DNA from: an uncultured Planctomycetaceae bacterium
GTDB lineage: Bacteria > Planctomycetota > Planctomycetia > Planctomycetales > Planctomycetaceae
Length of the DNA stretch: 64,000 nucleotides
NCBI GenBank assembly: GCA_943787265.1
Contig: CALSLT010000002.1
Location: 1-64,000 of the forward strand
Reading direction: 5' to 3'
Shown: in pieces, positions 1 through 8,799 of the stretch
Position numbering within the stretch: the first letter of the stretch is position 1
Layout: every line of letters starts with the position of its first letter
Notes under the pieces: generated by a model
Told to the model about the DNA's origin: nothing
Seen by the model: only the letters and a program-made list of their open reading frames with translations
Database searches by the model: none
Position numbers and translations under genes: made by a program

Positions 1-1128
1 TCCATTTCGTTGGTCGGAGGCGATCTGGAGCGATGCGAGGTCACATCACCGATCGACCTAATGGAACGGCTGGCGAATTCTGAGCACGTCGAGCAGGTTT
101 TTGTGCGTCACGTCTTCCGTTATTTCATGGGCCGAAACGAAACACTGGGCGATGCCGCGACCTTACAGCGAGCGCACGCCGCTTATCAAACTCGCGACGG
201 CAGCTTCAATGCTCTGGTTGTGTCTCTGCTTTCGTCGGATTCGTTCCTGCTGCGATTCGTGGGCAAAGGTGGCACTGGGAAAACACTGATACGCTCGCCG
301 CAATTGGAAACCCGAAGCGTAAGCGAGAGACCGAAAGGCAAGGCGTTTCCGCCACATCCCTCACTTACGCGTCGGGTTACCAATGGGCTTGACGCCAGCT
401 CAGATCGGCCGGCTCCCGGGCAGTTATCAGAACCGGCGAAGAAGAAGGTGACTGTTCCTTATCGCGTTCTATCCGTGAAGGAGTCTCGCGCTGCAATCAT
501 CGCAGCGATTCGCGAGCGGATACGAAGGCCCGAGGGCGAACTTACTAAGCTCGATTACGACCGCGTCACATTTCTCAACCTTCAAGGAATAGGTCTCGTC
601 GATATCTCGCCGCTTCGGAAGTTGACGAAGTTGAAGCACCTTCGACTGGATTACAACGACCTGACCGACATCTCTCCGTTGGCCGATGCGGTTGAGTTGG
701 AGAAACTGGAACTCACCGGCAATCGGCTTAAAAGCCTCGCTCCTGTTGCGAAGATGCCGAAACTGAGGTGGCTGACCTTCGCGCGAAACGAAGTCACCGA
801 TTTGTCCCCGCTTGCCGGATTGACCCGACTGGAATTCATCAGTTGCTACGTGAATCCGATCACAACCGTTTCGGCGTTGCACGGTCTGAGCAGGCTTAAG
901 AAGGTCAAACTTCAGGGGAACCCCGTTCCAGAAGCGGAACTCGCAAAAGCACGTCTGGCTCTGCCTGAATGCAATGTGATGTGGCAGGCCACCAATCACG
1001 TCTGGGATCAGCACAGTCCTTTCGATCGAGGTTCAGTCGGTCGTCATCTGAAACTACCAGAAGCCGATATTCCTCGCGGGCATGATCCCTGGCCGGCTGG
1101 ATTTCTAACGAGGTACTCAAATCAATGA
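1..1128 (+). CDS. C-terminal part of a DUF1592/DUF1585-type planctomycete protein fused to leucine-rich repeats (partial)
   Basis: The frame is open to the left edge, so the N-terminus is missing. The first ~85 residues resemble the DUF1585 tail of large planctomycete cytochrome-like (PSD1/DUF1592) proteins: FVRHVFRYFMGR, then a segment ending SDSFLLR, where such proteins usually stop. Here the frame runs on through a palindromic REP-like element (309-378, read as a TRRVSE-like/SLTRRV peptide). It then enters at least five leucine-rich repeats of about 22 residues (roughly residues 190-320; pattern LxxLxLxxNxLxxISPL), as in internalin-type LRRs. The stop overlaps the next start (ATGA at 1125-1128), so the two genes are translationally coupled. 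DUF1592-type genes are commonly followed by DUF1552 genes in planctomycetes, and that is what follows here. The exact function is unknown. The fusion to LRRs is seen directly; its origin through the repeat is inferred. Confidence 0.75.
   Translation, partial: SISLVGGDLERCEVTSPIDLMERLANSEHVEQVFVRHVFRYFMGRNETLGDAATLQRAHAAYQTRDGSFNALVVSLLSSDSFLLRFVGKGGTGKTLIRSPQLETRSVSERPKGKAFPPHPSLTRRVTNGLDASSDRPAPGQLSEPAKKKVTVPYRVLSVKESRAAIIAAIRERIRRPEGELTKLDYDRVTFLNLQGIGLVDISPLRKLTKLKHLRLDYNDLTDISPLADAVELEKLELTGNRLKSLAPVAKMPKLRWLTFARNEVTDLSPLAGLTRLEFISCYVNPITTVSALHGLSRLKKVKLQGNPVPEAELAKARLALPECNVMWQATNHVWDQHSPFDRGSVGRHLKLPEADIPRGHDPWPAGFLTRYSNQ
309..378. repeat. REP-like palindromic element, copy 1 (inside a reading frame)
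   Basis: Imperfect inverted repeat. The left arm at 309-330 and right arm at 357-378 are 22 bases each with a few mismatches, separated by a 26-base loop. The arms match copy 2 at 2559-2630. It is read through in frame and forms the junction between the DUF1585-like and LRR parts of the host protein. Similar arm sequences, which give peptides such as SLTRRV or RSLAYASGYQ depending on frame, are known to me as scattered elements of planctomycete genomes. Confidence 0.8.
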
Positions 1129-2507
1129 ACTCAACACTGATTCCTCGTCGAACGTTTTTTCGCGGCGCTACCCTTGGTGCGGGCGGTGTGTTCTTTGCTC
1201 CGTTTTTGAAGCAGCTTGAAGCTGCGACCGATACGGAAGCCAGGCCCGCGCGAGTGCTGTTCTTCGTTCAGGGCAACGGGATGTATCCCGATCAGATTCA
1301 GCCTGCAGGTATTGAACGTCCGCAGGAACCCGGGACGCTTGAGGACCGCTCGCTTGCCGGACACAAGTTCGCTCCATCGGTAGCGCCGCTTGAGCCGTTT
1401 GCAAAACGACTGTCCTTCATCCACGGCCTCTCGGGGCGCGTCGCGCTGGGAAATCATGGCTGTGGAATGGGAGCGCTGGGCTGCTTTCCCAGTCCCAAAG
1501 ATGCCTTTGCCGAAACGATCGACGCCGCCATGGCCAGAGCACTGCCAGGCATCTTTTTTCACAGCGGACTTGGCGTCGAGACCGAACCGGATACGTCGAT
1601 CATTTACAACGTCTCGGCTCGCAGTAAGGGCATTCCGCTGCCGACTCAATGCGACCCGCTGAAGGCTCACAAAACGCTGTTCAGTATCGCTGGTGCCGTG
1701 GCCGAGCGGAACAGTTTTAACGCCAATACACAGTTACTCGATTTTCTGGCTGACGATGTCAGAAGGATGCAGCAACGACTGGACGGTTCGGAAAAGCAGA
1801 AGCTGGATCATTATCTCAACGCCTTCGAATCGATGCACGAACGACAGGGCTCGCTCCTAAAGCTGCAGGAGCGAATCACGAAGTCCGCTCCGGAACTCAC
1901 GGAACGGTTTGGTCCGGATTCCTATGCCTTCGAGCGAATGGAAGCGCAGTTCGAGATTGCTGCCGCAGCGTTTATCGCCGGGCTTACAAACGTGATTACG
2001 GTTTCATCCGGCGCAGGTAGAAACAAGGTCGGCGTGTCGTTCGACGGATCAGAACTGGGTCTTGCGGACGGGCCTATTCCAGCGCACGAAGTCGGGCACC
2101 AGAAAACGATTCAGTCAACGGCCTCGGGCGAGTTGCACATTCGCACTCGACGTCGACACTGCGAAAAGCTTGCCGCCTTTGTCCGCAAGCTGGAGTCTGT
2201 TCCCGAAGGCGAAGGCACGATGATGGATAACACGCTGATTGTTTTTCTTTCCGACGCCGCCGATCGGCACCACGCCAGGGCGTACGAGTGGCCCATCATC
2301 GTGATCGGTGATCTTGGCGGACGCCTGAAAACGTCCAATCGTTACCTGAGATATCCGTGGTATGGCCAAAAAGGCCACCGCACTGTGGCGAACTTTTATA
2401 CCTCGTTGCTTCACGCAGTTGGAGATCGCCGCGAGCGGTTTGGATTACCTGACCTCACCTTGAAAGATGTCGATCAGGACGGACCGCTAACGGAGATTCT
2501 GGCGTGA
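1125..2507 (+). CDS. DUF1552 domain protein with Tat-type signal
   Basis: 460 residues. The N-terminus has a twin-arginine signal (RRTFFRGATLGAGG, residues 8-21) ending near the ALEAATD-like region, so export in folded form is expected. The body matches the planctomycete DUF1552 family, which is rich in aromatic and Gly motifs such as FVQGNGMYP and the C-terminal DNTLIVFLSDAADRHH. That tail resembles the metal-binding tail of the alkaline phosphatase/sulfatase-like fold (DUF1501/DUF1552). No biochemical role is established. It starts with an ATGA overlap to the upstream DUF1585-LRR gene, and the caspase-like gene begins within its last codons (GTGA at 2504-2507). The three genes therefore look like one transcription unit. 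The start is fixed by the coupling overlap and the signal peptide. Confidence 0.85.
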   Translation: MNSTLIPRRTFFRGATLGAGGVFFAPFLKQLEAATDTEARPARVLFFVQGNGMYPDQIQPAGIERPQEPGTLEDRSLAGHKFAPSVAPLEPFAKRLSFIHGLSGRVALGNHGCGMGALGCFPSPKDAFAETIDAAMARALPGIFFHSGLGVETEPDTSIIYNVSARSKGIPLPTQCDPLKAHKTLFSIAGAVAERNSFNANTQLLDFLADDVRRMQQRLDGSEKQKLDHYLNAFESMHERQGSLLKLQERITKSAPELTERFGPDSYAFERMEAQFEIAAAAFIAGLTNVITVSSGAGRNKVGVSFDGSELGLADGPIPAHEVGHQKTIQSTASGELHIRTRRRHCEKLAAFVRKLESVPEGEGTMMDNTLIVFLSDAADRHHARAYEWPIIVIGDLGGRLKTSNRYLRYPWYGQKGHRTVANFYTSLLHAVGDRRERFGLPDLTLKDVDQDGPLTEILA

Positions 2508-3136
2508 GACGTTACGTCATTCATTTGTTCTCTCCAGAGGCCGCTTCGCAACCGCTGATAACCCGACGCGTAAGCGAGGGATATTGCGGACATGCCTTGT
2601 TTGCCGGTCCCTCGCTTACGCGTCGGGTTACCAAAAGCAGCAGCACTGCGGTCTTGCCACTCGTTCTCGTCGTCATTGCGGTACTCATGTTCGCAGCTCC
2701 CGCTTGCGCGAATCACCGAGTCGCGTTAGTCATCGGCAACAGCAGCTACAAAGGAAAAGATGCTCTACCAACGATAAAGCAGGGTGCGGAAACGGTCGCG
2801 AAGTTGCTCAGGGAACGAGATTTCCAGGTCACCACCGCTTTGGATCGCACTCGCGATGAGCAGCGTCTCGTCATCAATGACTTCATCAAATCGACGCCGA
2901 TCAATGGCACTGCGCTGATCTATTTCGGTGGCCATTCGATGACGGTCCGAGATTCCCAAAACGGGGCTCAGACGTTGCTTCTCACAGTGGATGGCAACCG
3001 GAAGGCCATTGTTCTCAGCGAAGTCGTTGAACTTGCGGGAGCGAGTTCTGCCGCAAAGAGCACGATCATCCTCGTTGACAGCGGGAAAGGCATCCCTCCT
3101 GGATTCGATGAACGGCGAGGGCCCGAAGGGGCTTAA
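2504..3136 (+). CDS. Caspase-like (peptidase C14 fold) N-terminal half of a caspase/FGE-like gene; frame broken at ~3128
   Basis: 210 residues in the open frame, starting at GTG that overlaps the DUF1552 stop. Residues 19-43 are encoded by the palindromic REP-like element. A hydrophobic signal/anchor follows (about 49-68), then a caspase-like p20 start (VALVIGNSSY, about 73-82). The catalytic His region is YFGGHSM (His144). The strand that should carry the catalytic Cys (usually DACR or DTCH) reads LVDSGKG (191-195), with no Cys. The domain is therefore probably a pseudo-peptidase. The frame stops at 3134-3136, just after a GGGG run (3128-3131). Removing one base restores a continuous read into the downstream FGE-like frame (GPEGLNALDKLPDDLWLGF). 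I read 2504-4025 as one gene with a one-base frame break. Confidence 0.7.
   Translation: MRRYVIHLFSPEAASQPLITRRVSEGYCGHALFAGPSLTRRVTKSSSTAVLPLVLVVIAVLMFAAPACANHRVALVIGNSSYKGKDALPTIKQGAETVAKLLRERDFQVTTALDRTRDEQRLVINDFIKSTPINGTALIYFGGHSMTVRDSQNGAQTLLLTVDGNRKAIVLSEVVELAGASSAAKSTIILVDSGKGIPPGFDERRGPEGA
2559..2630. repeat. REP-like palindromic element, copy 2 (perfect 23-bp arms)
   Basis: The 23-base arms 2559-2581 and 2608-2630 are exact reverse complements with a 26-base loop. The arms match copy 1 at 309-378. The element lies in frame between the start codon of the caspase-like gene and its signal/anchor segment, so it may have displaced the original start. Confidence 0.9.
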
Positions 3137-4025
3137 CGCGCTGGACAAACTCCCTGACGACCTGTGGCTGGGTTTTGCAATGGCGTCCAATACTTGGAGC
3201 GAACAACCCGGGCTGATGGCGAAGAGACTCGCTGAATCGACCAATTCACAGTTAGAGACATGGCTGAACGCGGCGAGTCGTTGGAAGCTGTCGACTTGTG
3301 AGTCGAACGCCATTTCCAAACCCGCTTCACTCGCGATTACTCCGCCGACGAACCTCGTTCGCGGCAGGAAGGCAGGAGACGAATGGGTCTCGCCCGACGG
3401 CACGGTTTTCTGCTGGTGCCTGGAAAGCCGCACTGAACCAGGTTTCTGGATTGGTAAATATGAAGTTCCGCAAAGCAAGCATCCGGTGAGGCTCGATCGC
3501 GGAGCAAAAGGTACGCATCGGAATGATCCCGCAAACTTTCTGAAACAAAGCGATCTCGTCGATCAAATGAAAGTCCTGACCGAAAGCGAACGCAAAGTAG
3601 GTCGCCTACCGCGCGATTGGGAATATGCCCTGCCATCCCCAAAGCAATGGGAACATGCAGCACGCGCCGGTTTCGAAGGCGACCGCTACTTCGCGCACGC
3701 CGCCGATCTTCACAGGCACGCCAACTTCGCAGACCGAACACTCTTTGAAACGGGCGACGACCTCTACGAGTACGCCGATCCCGAATTGAACGACGGCTAC
3801 GCCGAACTCGCACCGGTCGGCAGCTTCGCTCCCAATCCCTGGGGGCTGCACGACGTTTTCGGAAACGTATGGGAACAGACAAACAACGGAGAACTGCGCG
3901 GCGGTTCGTGGGTAAGCGCACCGCAGTACCTGAAGATACAAGTCAAGAAAACCACACAACCGAAGTCGAGACCCTATCCTGCAGATTTCGTTGGCTATCG
4001 TGTTGTCATCAAGGAAATCAAATAG
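3108..4025 (+). CDS. Formylglycine-generating-enzyme-like (SUMF1/FGE-sulfatase fold) C-terminal half, lacking active-site cysteines
   Basis: The frame is open from before 2991. ATG 3108 is the first start after the frame break, but I think this is the continuation of the caspase-like gene. The first ~60 residues complete the caspase fold (LWLGFAMASNTWSEQPG, analogous to the region after the catalytic strand). The SUMF1-like domain follows from about 3390: WIGKYEVPQS, LPSPKQWEHAARAGFEGDRYF, NPWGLHDVFGNVWEQT and LRGGSWVS. In active FGE, the GGSW segment is followed by a Cys and a second Cys about five residues later. Here that stretch (SWVSAPQYLK) has none, so it is unlikely to mature sulfatases despite the sulfatase gene starting directly after its stop (4026). 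Caspase-FGE fusions are known in bacteria; the role here is unknown. Confidence 0.75.
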   Translation: MNGEGPKGLNALDKLPDDLWLGFAMASNTWSEQPGLMAKRLAESTNSQLETWLNAASRWKLSTCESNAISKPASLAITPPTNLVRGRKAGDEWVSPDGTVFCWCLESRTEPGFWIGKYEVPQSKHPVRLDRGAKGTHRNDPANFLKQSDLVDQMKVLTESERKVGRLPRDWEYALPSPKQWEHAARAGFEGDRYFAHAADLHRHANFADRTLFETGDDLYEYADPELNDGYAELAPVGSFAPNPWGLHDVFGNVWEQTNNGELRGGSWVSAPQYLKIQVKKTTQPKSRPYPADFVGYRVVIKEIK

Positions 4026-6011
4026 ATGGAGAAGGAATCTGTGCTTCGACTATCGTTAATTGCAACACTCGTTTTTGCATCATCCAGCTATGTAATCGCC
4101 GCAGCTTCTGCTGCAGAATCGCAGGGCGAGAAGCCGAACATCGTGGTCATCTTCATCGATGACATGGGGTTCGCGGATCCGAGTTGTTTTGGAAATCCGC
4201 TGATTAAGACGCCTCACATCGACAAGCTCGCAGCGGAAGGTATCAAGTTGACCAACTTCTATGTCAACTCGCCGATCTGTTCCGCGTCACGAGTCGCCCT
4301 TACGACTGGTCAGTATCAGGGACGCTGGAAAATCCATTCGTTCCTGAACACGCGAGCTGGCAACGCAAATCGCGGCATGGCGAATTACCTCGATGCATCC
4401 GCCCCGACGACGGCGAAGAAGCTGAAAGCTGCTGGTTACGCGACCGCTCACTTCGGCAAGTGGCATATGGGAGGCGGTCGTGATGTCGATGATGCTCCTT
4501 TGCCACAGGCTTACGGACTCGACGAGTCCCTGGTTTCCTTCGAGGGACTCGGCGACCGAATTATTTCGAACCCGAAGGGGGTTGAAAGAGCGCGGGCTCT
4601 CGGTCATGGAAAGGTCATCCCCTGCGAACGTTGGGAGCGGATTCAGATTCAGACAGATCATACGATCGATTTCATTCGGCGCCACCAGGATAGCCCGTTC
4701 TACGTCCGACTGTTTCCAAACGACGTTCACGACGCGCACGTGCCACTTCCCGGCAGCGCCGACAAATTCAAGTCCGTTTCCGACGATCCTTATGTTCGCG
4801 ATTTCTTTGCCGTCCTCGAAGCGATGGACAAGCAGATCGGGCGAGTCATCTCGACGATTGATGAACTGAATCTCGGAAAGAACACTCTGATCCTCTTTAC
4901 GAGTGACAACGGTCCCACGGACTGGCCAAGGAAGTACAAGAGCGGTCCTCCGGCGGGTTTCACTGGTCCTTACCGGGGTCGGAAGTGGTCACTGTTCGAA
5001 GGCGGCATCCGCATGCCGTTCATTGCTCGCTGGACTGGGACAATTCCGGCGGGGATTGAAGACGCATCCAGCGTGATGAGTGCGATTGATGTCTCTCCGA
5101 CCATCTGCCGATTCGCTGGAGTGTCAGTCGAGGATGAACTTGATGGCGTTGACCGTGGCGACGTTCTTCTTGGAAAGGCTTCCCGTCGTTCCAAGCCCGT
5201 CTTCTGGCAATACGGCCATCCTCACGCGATTCTCAAAGGCGGCAAGCCGGAACATCAGAGTCCCACGTTTGCGATGCGCGACGGACGTTGGAAGTTCCTG
5301 ATTAACCCTGATGGCAGCGAAGCGCAACTGTTTGATCTCGAAGCGGATGAAGGTGAGACCACCAATCTTCTTTCCGAACAACCAAAGCGCGCAGCCGCGA
5401 TGACCGACCACATCTCGGAGTGGGCCGACGACGTCGGGTTTGCGTTTGACAAAGAAGCTCCGCGGACCGCGCCCGGACCGACGATCGCGATCCTTGCCAG
5501 CAACCAACTCCTTCGCTTTGTGAATCACGGCGTCAAGGGTGACACGGCATCGCTTCAGTTGGATGGAAAGTCATGGCTCGACCTGCCAGCGTTTCGTGCG
5601 CCGAAAGTGGCTGGTGGCCGCTCGCTGCAAGTCAAAGGAACCATTCGCGCAGAGTCCTCTTCCGGCGTCATCCTGGCTCACGGCGACAAACTAGCCGGCT
5701 ACAGTGTCTACCTGGATAAAGGCCACCTGTGCTTTGCCACAATAAAGATGCATCGAACGGTAATCCGTTGCTCCGATGCGGTCACTGGTTCCACTGACTT
5801 CGAAGCGAACTGGAAATGCACGGGCGAGATGTTTCTTAAAGTGAACGGCAGGCTTGTCGGCAAGTCAGATGCCGGAATCATCGAAAACGAACCCAGTGGC
5901 TCCATTCAGATCGGGGCCGATCTAGTCCAGCCCGTTGGACTCTACAACACGCCGAACTACTTCACCGGAACCATTGACAATCTCACGTTCAAGTATCCAA
6001 ACGGAACCTGA
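4026..6011 (+). CDS. Secreted sulfatase with C-terminal LamG-like domain
   Basis: 661 residues. It has a signal peptide (hydrophobic about 8-30), then the sulfatase fold: metal-binding FIDDMG (Asp45-Asp46), formylglycine motif CSASR (Cys85-Arg89), GKWHMGGG, and LFTSDNGPTDW. The motif has Ala where most type I sulfatases have Pro (CxPxR). From about residue 480 a jelly-roll domain of LamG/concanavalin type follows (LQVKGTIRAES to GTIDNLTF), a possible carbohydrate-binding part. ATG 4026 abuts the preceding stop. A GTG at 4041 preceded by GAGAAGGAA is an alternative start with a better ribosome-binding site, and it would still keep the signal peptide. The substrate is presumably a sulfated polysaccharide and cannot be specified. 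Confidence 0.87.
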   Translation: MEKESVLRLSLIATLVFASSSYVIAAASAAESQGEKPNIVVIFIDDMGFADPSCFGNPLIKTPHIDKLAAEGIKLTNFYVNSPICSASRVALTTGQYQGRWKIHSFLNTRAGNANRGMANYLDASAPTTAKKLKAAGYATAHFGKWHMGGGRDVDDAPLPQAYGLDESLVSFEGLGDRIISNPKGVERARALGHGKVIPCERWERIQIQTDHTIDFIRRHQDSPFYVRLFPNDVHDAHVPLPGSADKFKSVSDDPYVRDFFAVLEAMDKQIGRVISTIDELNLGKNTLILFTSDNGPTDWPRKYKSGPPAGFTGPYRGRKWSLFEGGIRMPFIARWTGTIPAGIEDASSVMSAIDVSPTICRFAGVSVEDELDGVDRGDVLLGKASRRSKPVFWQYGHPHAILKGGKPEHQSPTFAMRDGRWKFLINPDGSEAQLFDLEADEGETTNLLSEQPKRAAAMTDHISEWADDVGFAFDKEAPRTAPGPTIAILASNQLLRFVNHGVKGDTASLQLDGKSWLDLPAFRAPKVAGGRSLQVKGTIRAESSSGVILAHGDKLAGYSVYLDKGHLCFATIKMHRTVIRCSDAVTGSTDFEANWKCTGEMFLKVNGRLVGKSDAGIIENEPSGSIQIGADLVQPVGLYNTPNYFTGTIDNLTFKYPNGT

Positions 6012-6135
6012 CTCTGTTGAAACATTGAGTAATGGTGAACCGTCGCGTGGGCGACAAATTGATCAGCAAGGCTTCTCAGGCTTCCGTCGCCCGCTCGAAG
6101 TTGGATAACTATGGATTACCGAATGGGAAATCATC

Positions 6136-7498
6136 GTGAAAACTACATCGACGCTCGTCTTAGCCTTCTCCATCCTGGCCGTTTCAGTGGTTGCAACTGC
6201 CGAGTCGCCCGGCGCACCCAACGCCTTGATGTGCATCCCCGGCGAACTCATCTTCACAGACGACTTCGACCCCGCCACGGTCAGCGACCGCTGGTTCTTT
6301 AAGGCCGAGTTCGCGCTTCGTGACGGCGCGCTGTTGCGGACGAACGTTGATCCGACGGACACCAAACGAGTCTTCCTCAAAGACCCGTCGTTCCACAACA
6401 CAATCATACAATTCGACTTCAAACTCTCGGGCAAGACGACAGACCTTCGGCTCGTGACTGGTAGCGGCGGCGGCTACAACAGCGTCACTCAGATTCGTCT
6501 GGATCACTTCCAGGTCAACACTCCGGTCGATCGCGATGCCGGGTTTGTTCCCGCTCACTTGGGCGAGTGCAATCGCAAGTCTCGACTCGACCAGTGGCAG
6601 ACCATGACCGTCGAATACTGGGACGACGAAATTTGTGCGCACCTGAGCGTCAGCGAATTTGTGATCGGGAAGCATCCCATCATCGACCGAACCCGTAAAT
6701 ACTTCGCCTTTCAGTTCGATCTTCCCGGTGCCTCGATCGACAATGTCCGTGTCTGGAAGGCCAGCGACCAGCGGGATGACTGGGCAGAAACACGCAACAA
6801 ACTCGCGATGGCGCAAGCTGATCGCGCCCCCGTTAAGCGTGATCCCGCTGAGCGTTACAAATATGAGTACACAAACCTCAAGTCCCACCTCACGCTGCAC
6901 GATCAGACCTATCGCGACCTCGTCGCCAAACGGGACAGACTCCAGGCCGCTCTCCACGCCGACTATGCGGGAGCCTTCATCACTCACAAGCAACTCGGCA
7001 AATTGATCGCGAAGAAGAAAAAACACATTAAGGACACCGAGCCCGAGTTCAAGATCATGGAAACTCGGGTCCACAAAGCGAGTCGCGCGGAGGACGATTA
7101 CGTCCTCTCCACAAAGCCCGAACTTGCTCGTCTCAAGGAGGATGGAGTCAACAGAAATCGGTTCCCGTCGGAACTCGGCCTGGTCCGCGCTAAGCTTGAA
7201 ACCGAAGGTGACAAGCAACTTGCTGCCCTCGTCGCCGAAACGGCCCGTCGACAGGTCGCCCTCGAAGCCCGCTTTCCTGAAGCCTTCAGGAGCGTGGATG
7301 CGGCCGTCCAAGTGCGCAATGCGAAACGCAAGGCTCTGAACGACGACCCCGAGTTCCAGGCCCGCAACAGAGCCGTCGTCGACGCCGGCAAGTCCGATCA
7401 AGGACTACGAGCTGAATGCGGATCCCAGCCTTGCCCAGACTCGCAGCCGCACGCCAAAGCCTATACCGACTACCCTCAAGTCATCGGAGGCAGAATGA
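6136..7498 (+). pseudogene. Secreted LamG-like/coiled-coil protein, frame-broken near its 3' end
   Basis: Starts at GTG 6136 with GGGAAA seven bases upstream. It has a signal peptide (about 1-24), a jelly-roll-like domain (about 30-215, FTDDFDP to GASIDNVRVW), then a long charged helical segment (about 230-420) rich in Lys/Glu/Arg. In the sequence as given, this frame does not stop but runs into the downstream enolase-superfamily gene, making an 857-codon frame (6136-8709). The peptide after 7393 in that frame is unnatural (Cys/Pro/Gln-rich). Removing one base near 7393-7399 gives a natural end (IKDYELNADPSLAQTR and onward) that stops at TGA 7496-7498, overlapping ATG 7495. I therefore call it a separate gene of about 453 residues with a one-base frame break. 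The function is unknown. Confidence 0.65.
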
Positions 7499-8709
7499 AC
7501 CGGACCATGATCCATAAACCCATGAACCGCCGATCTTTTCTGAAACGCACGGCCGCCGCTGCCTCAGCCACAACGTTGCCAGGGTTCGCCCACGCTGTGG
7601 AATCGCCTCTGTCCGGACACCGCATTGAACGCGTTGAATTCCGGACAGTCAGCGTTCCCTGGCCGCGCCAGGTCGGTCGTAATTCCCGCGGAGGCATTCA
7701 CGGGAATGGGCCCACCAGGCTGCGAGTCTGCGTCCTTCACACAAACCGCGGCGCGACCGGTTGGGGACAAACTCAAGGAAAGACCGGCACTTCCGAACAA
7801 CTCCTCGAACTCGTCAGCGGAAAAATGGTCGCCGAGCTAATCGCCCCAGCAACGGGCATCCGCTCGGAAGATTATCACGCCATCGATATTCCTCTGCATG
7901 ACCTTGCCGGTGTGATTCTTGATCGACCTGTGTGGGCGATGACCGGGGCTAAGAAGCCGCATTTGACCAAGGTCTATTCCGGCATGATTTACTTCGACGA
8001 CCTCGACCCCGCCGACGATCCTGCCGGTATCGACAAGGTTCTCGAAAACTGTCGCTGGGATTACGACTACGGGTATCGCCAGTTTAAAGTCAAAATCGGA
8101 CGTGGTAACAAGTGGATGCCCGCCAAAGCCGGCCTGCAGCGCGACATCGACGTCGTCAACGCTATTCACACGGCCTTCCCGGACGTCGACATTCTCGTCG
8201 ACGGTAACAATGGTTTCACCGTCGACACCATGGTCGGCTTTCTTGAAGGCATCGCCGACGTTCCGCTCTTCTGGATTGAGGAACCGTTTCACGAAACCGT
8301 CGCCGACTGGACTCGTTTGAAGGATTATCTGGTCGCTAACGGTCGTCAGAAAACGCTCCGCGCTGACGGCGAAGCCAATCCCGATTTCCCCGTACTTGAA
8401 GAACTCCAGAAGGACCACACGCTCAACGTCCGCCTGGAGGACATCTGCGGCCACGGATTCACCAAGTGGCGAGCACAAATGCCGCAATTAACGAAGCAAG
8501 GCATCGGTGTTTCACCGCACACCTGGGGCACGGCTCTCAAAACCGTCTACACCACGCACCTGATTGGCGCCTATGGAAACGCTCCAACCATTGAAGGTGT
8601 CACCACGAAAGGCGGAGACGTCGACTTTGGCGAGAACCGAATTATCGACGCTCAATTCCACCCATCCAACGAGCCCGGCTTTGGGCTGTCCCTGCCTTCC
8701 CCTTCTTAA
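7495..8709 (+). CDS. Enolase-superfamily (mandelate racemase/muconate lactonizing-like) enzyme with Tat signal
   Basis: About 404 residues from ATG 7495, or 395 from ATG 7522, which begins directly with the Tat signal (MNRRSFLKRTAAAASATT). GGAGG at 7486-7490 supports the 7495 start. Superfamily signatures: FKVKIGRG (KxK base), LVDGNNGF (first metal Asp), WIEEPFHE (second metal Glu), RADGEANPD, and GVSPHTWG with the conserved His. This points to a mandelate racemase-like acid-sugar dehydratase or racemase, probably exported to the periplasm through the Tat signal. The neighbours are sulfatases and a LamG-like protein, so action on a sugar acid released from a sulfated polymer is a reasonable inference. 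The frame is fused to the upstream gene in the raw sequence because of the break near 7396. Confidence 0.82.
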   Translation: MNRTMIHKPMNRRSFLKRTAAAASATTLPGFAHAVESPLSGHRIERVEFRTVSVPWPRQVGRNSRGGIHGNGPTRLRVCVLHTNRGATGWGQTQGKTGTSEQLLELVSGKMVAELIAPATGIRSEDYHAIDIPLHDLAGVILDRPVWAMTGAKKPHLTKVYSGMIYFDDLDPADDPAGIDKVLENCRWDYDYGYRQFKVKIGRGNKWMPAKAGLQRDIDVVNAIHTAFPDVDILVDGNNGFTVDTMVGFLEGIADVPLFWIEEPFHETVADWTRLKDYLVANGRQKTLRADGEANPDFPVLEELQKDHTLNVRLEDICGHGFTKWRAQMPQLTKQGIGVSPHTWGTALKTVYTTHLIGAYGNAPTIEGVTTKGGDVDFGENRIIDAQFHPSNEPGFGLSLPSPS

Positions 8710-8799
8710 GCATGACCTGGCCTTAAGCATGTCACGGCGAACCAGGCATCTCTCTATGACATGTGAGTTCGGCAGTAATTCTGAACCAGGAGACCTTCT

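Noticed and set aside
6184-7401. 405-codon open frame on the minus strand
   Set aside because: It lies wholly opposite the charged helical protein gene and has no recognisable domain or start signal; it is a codon-bias shadow.
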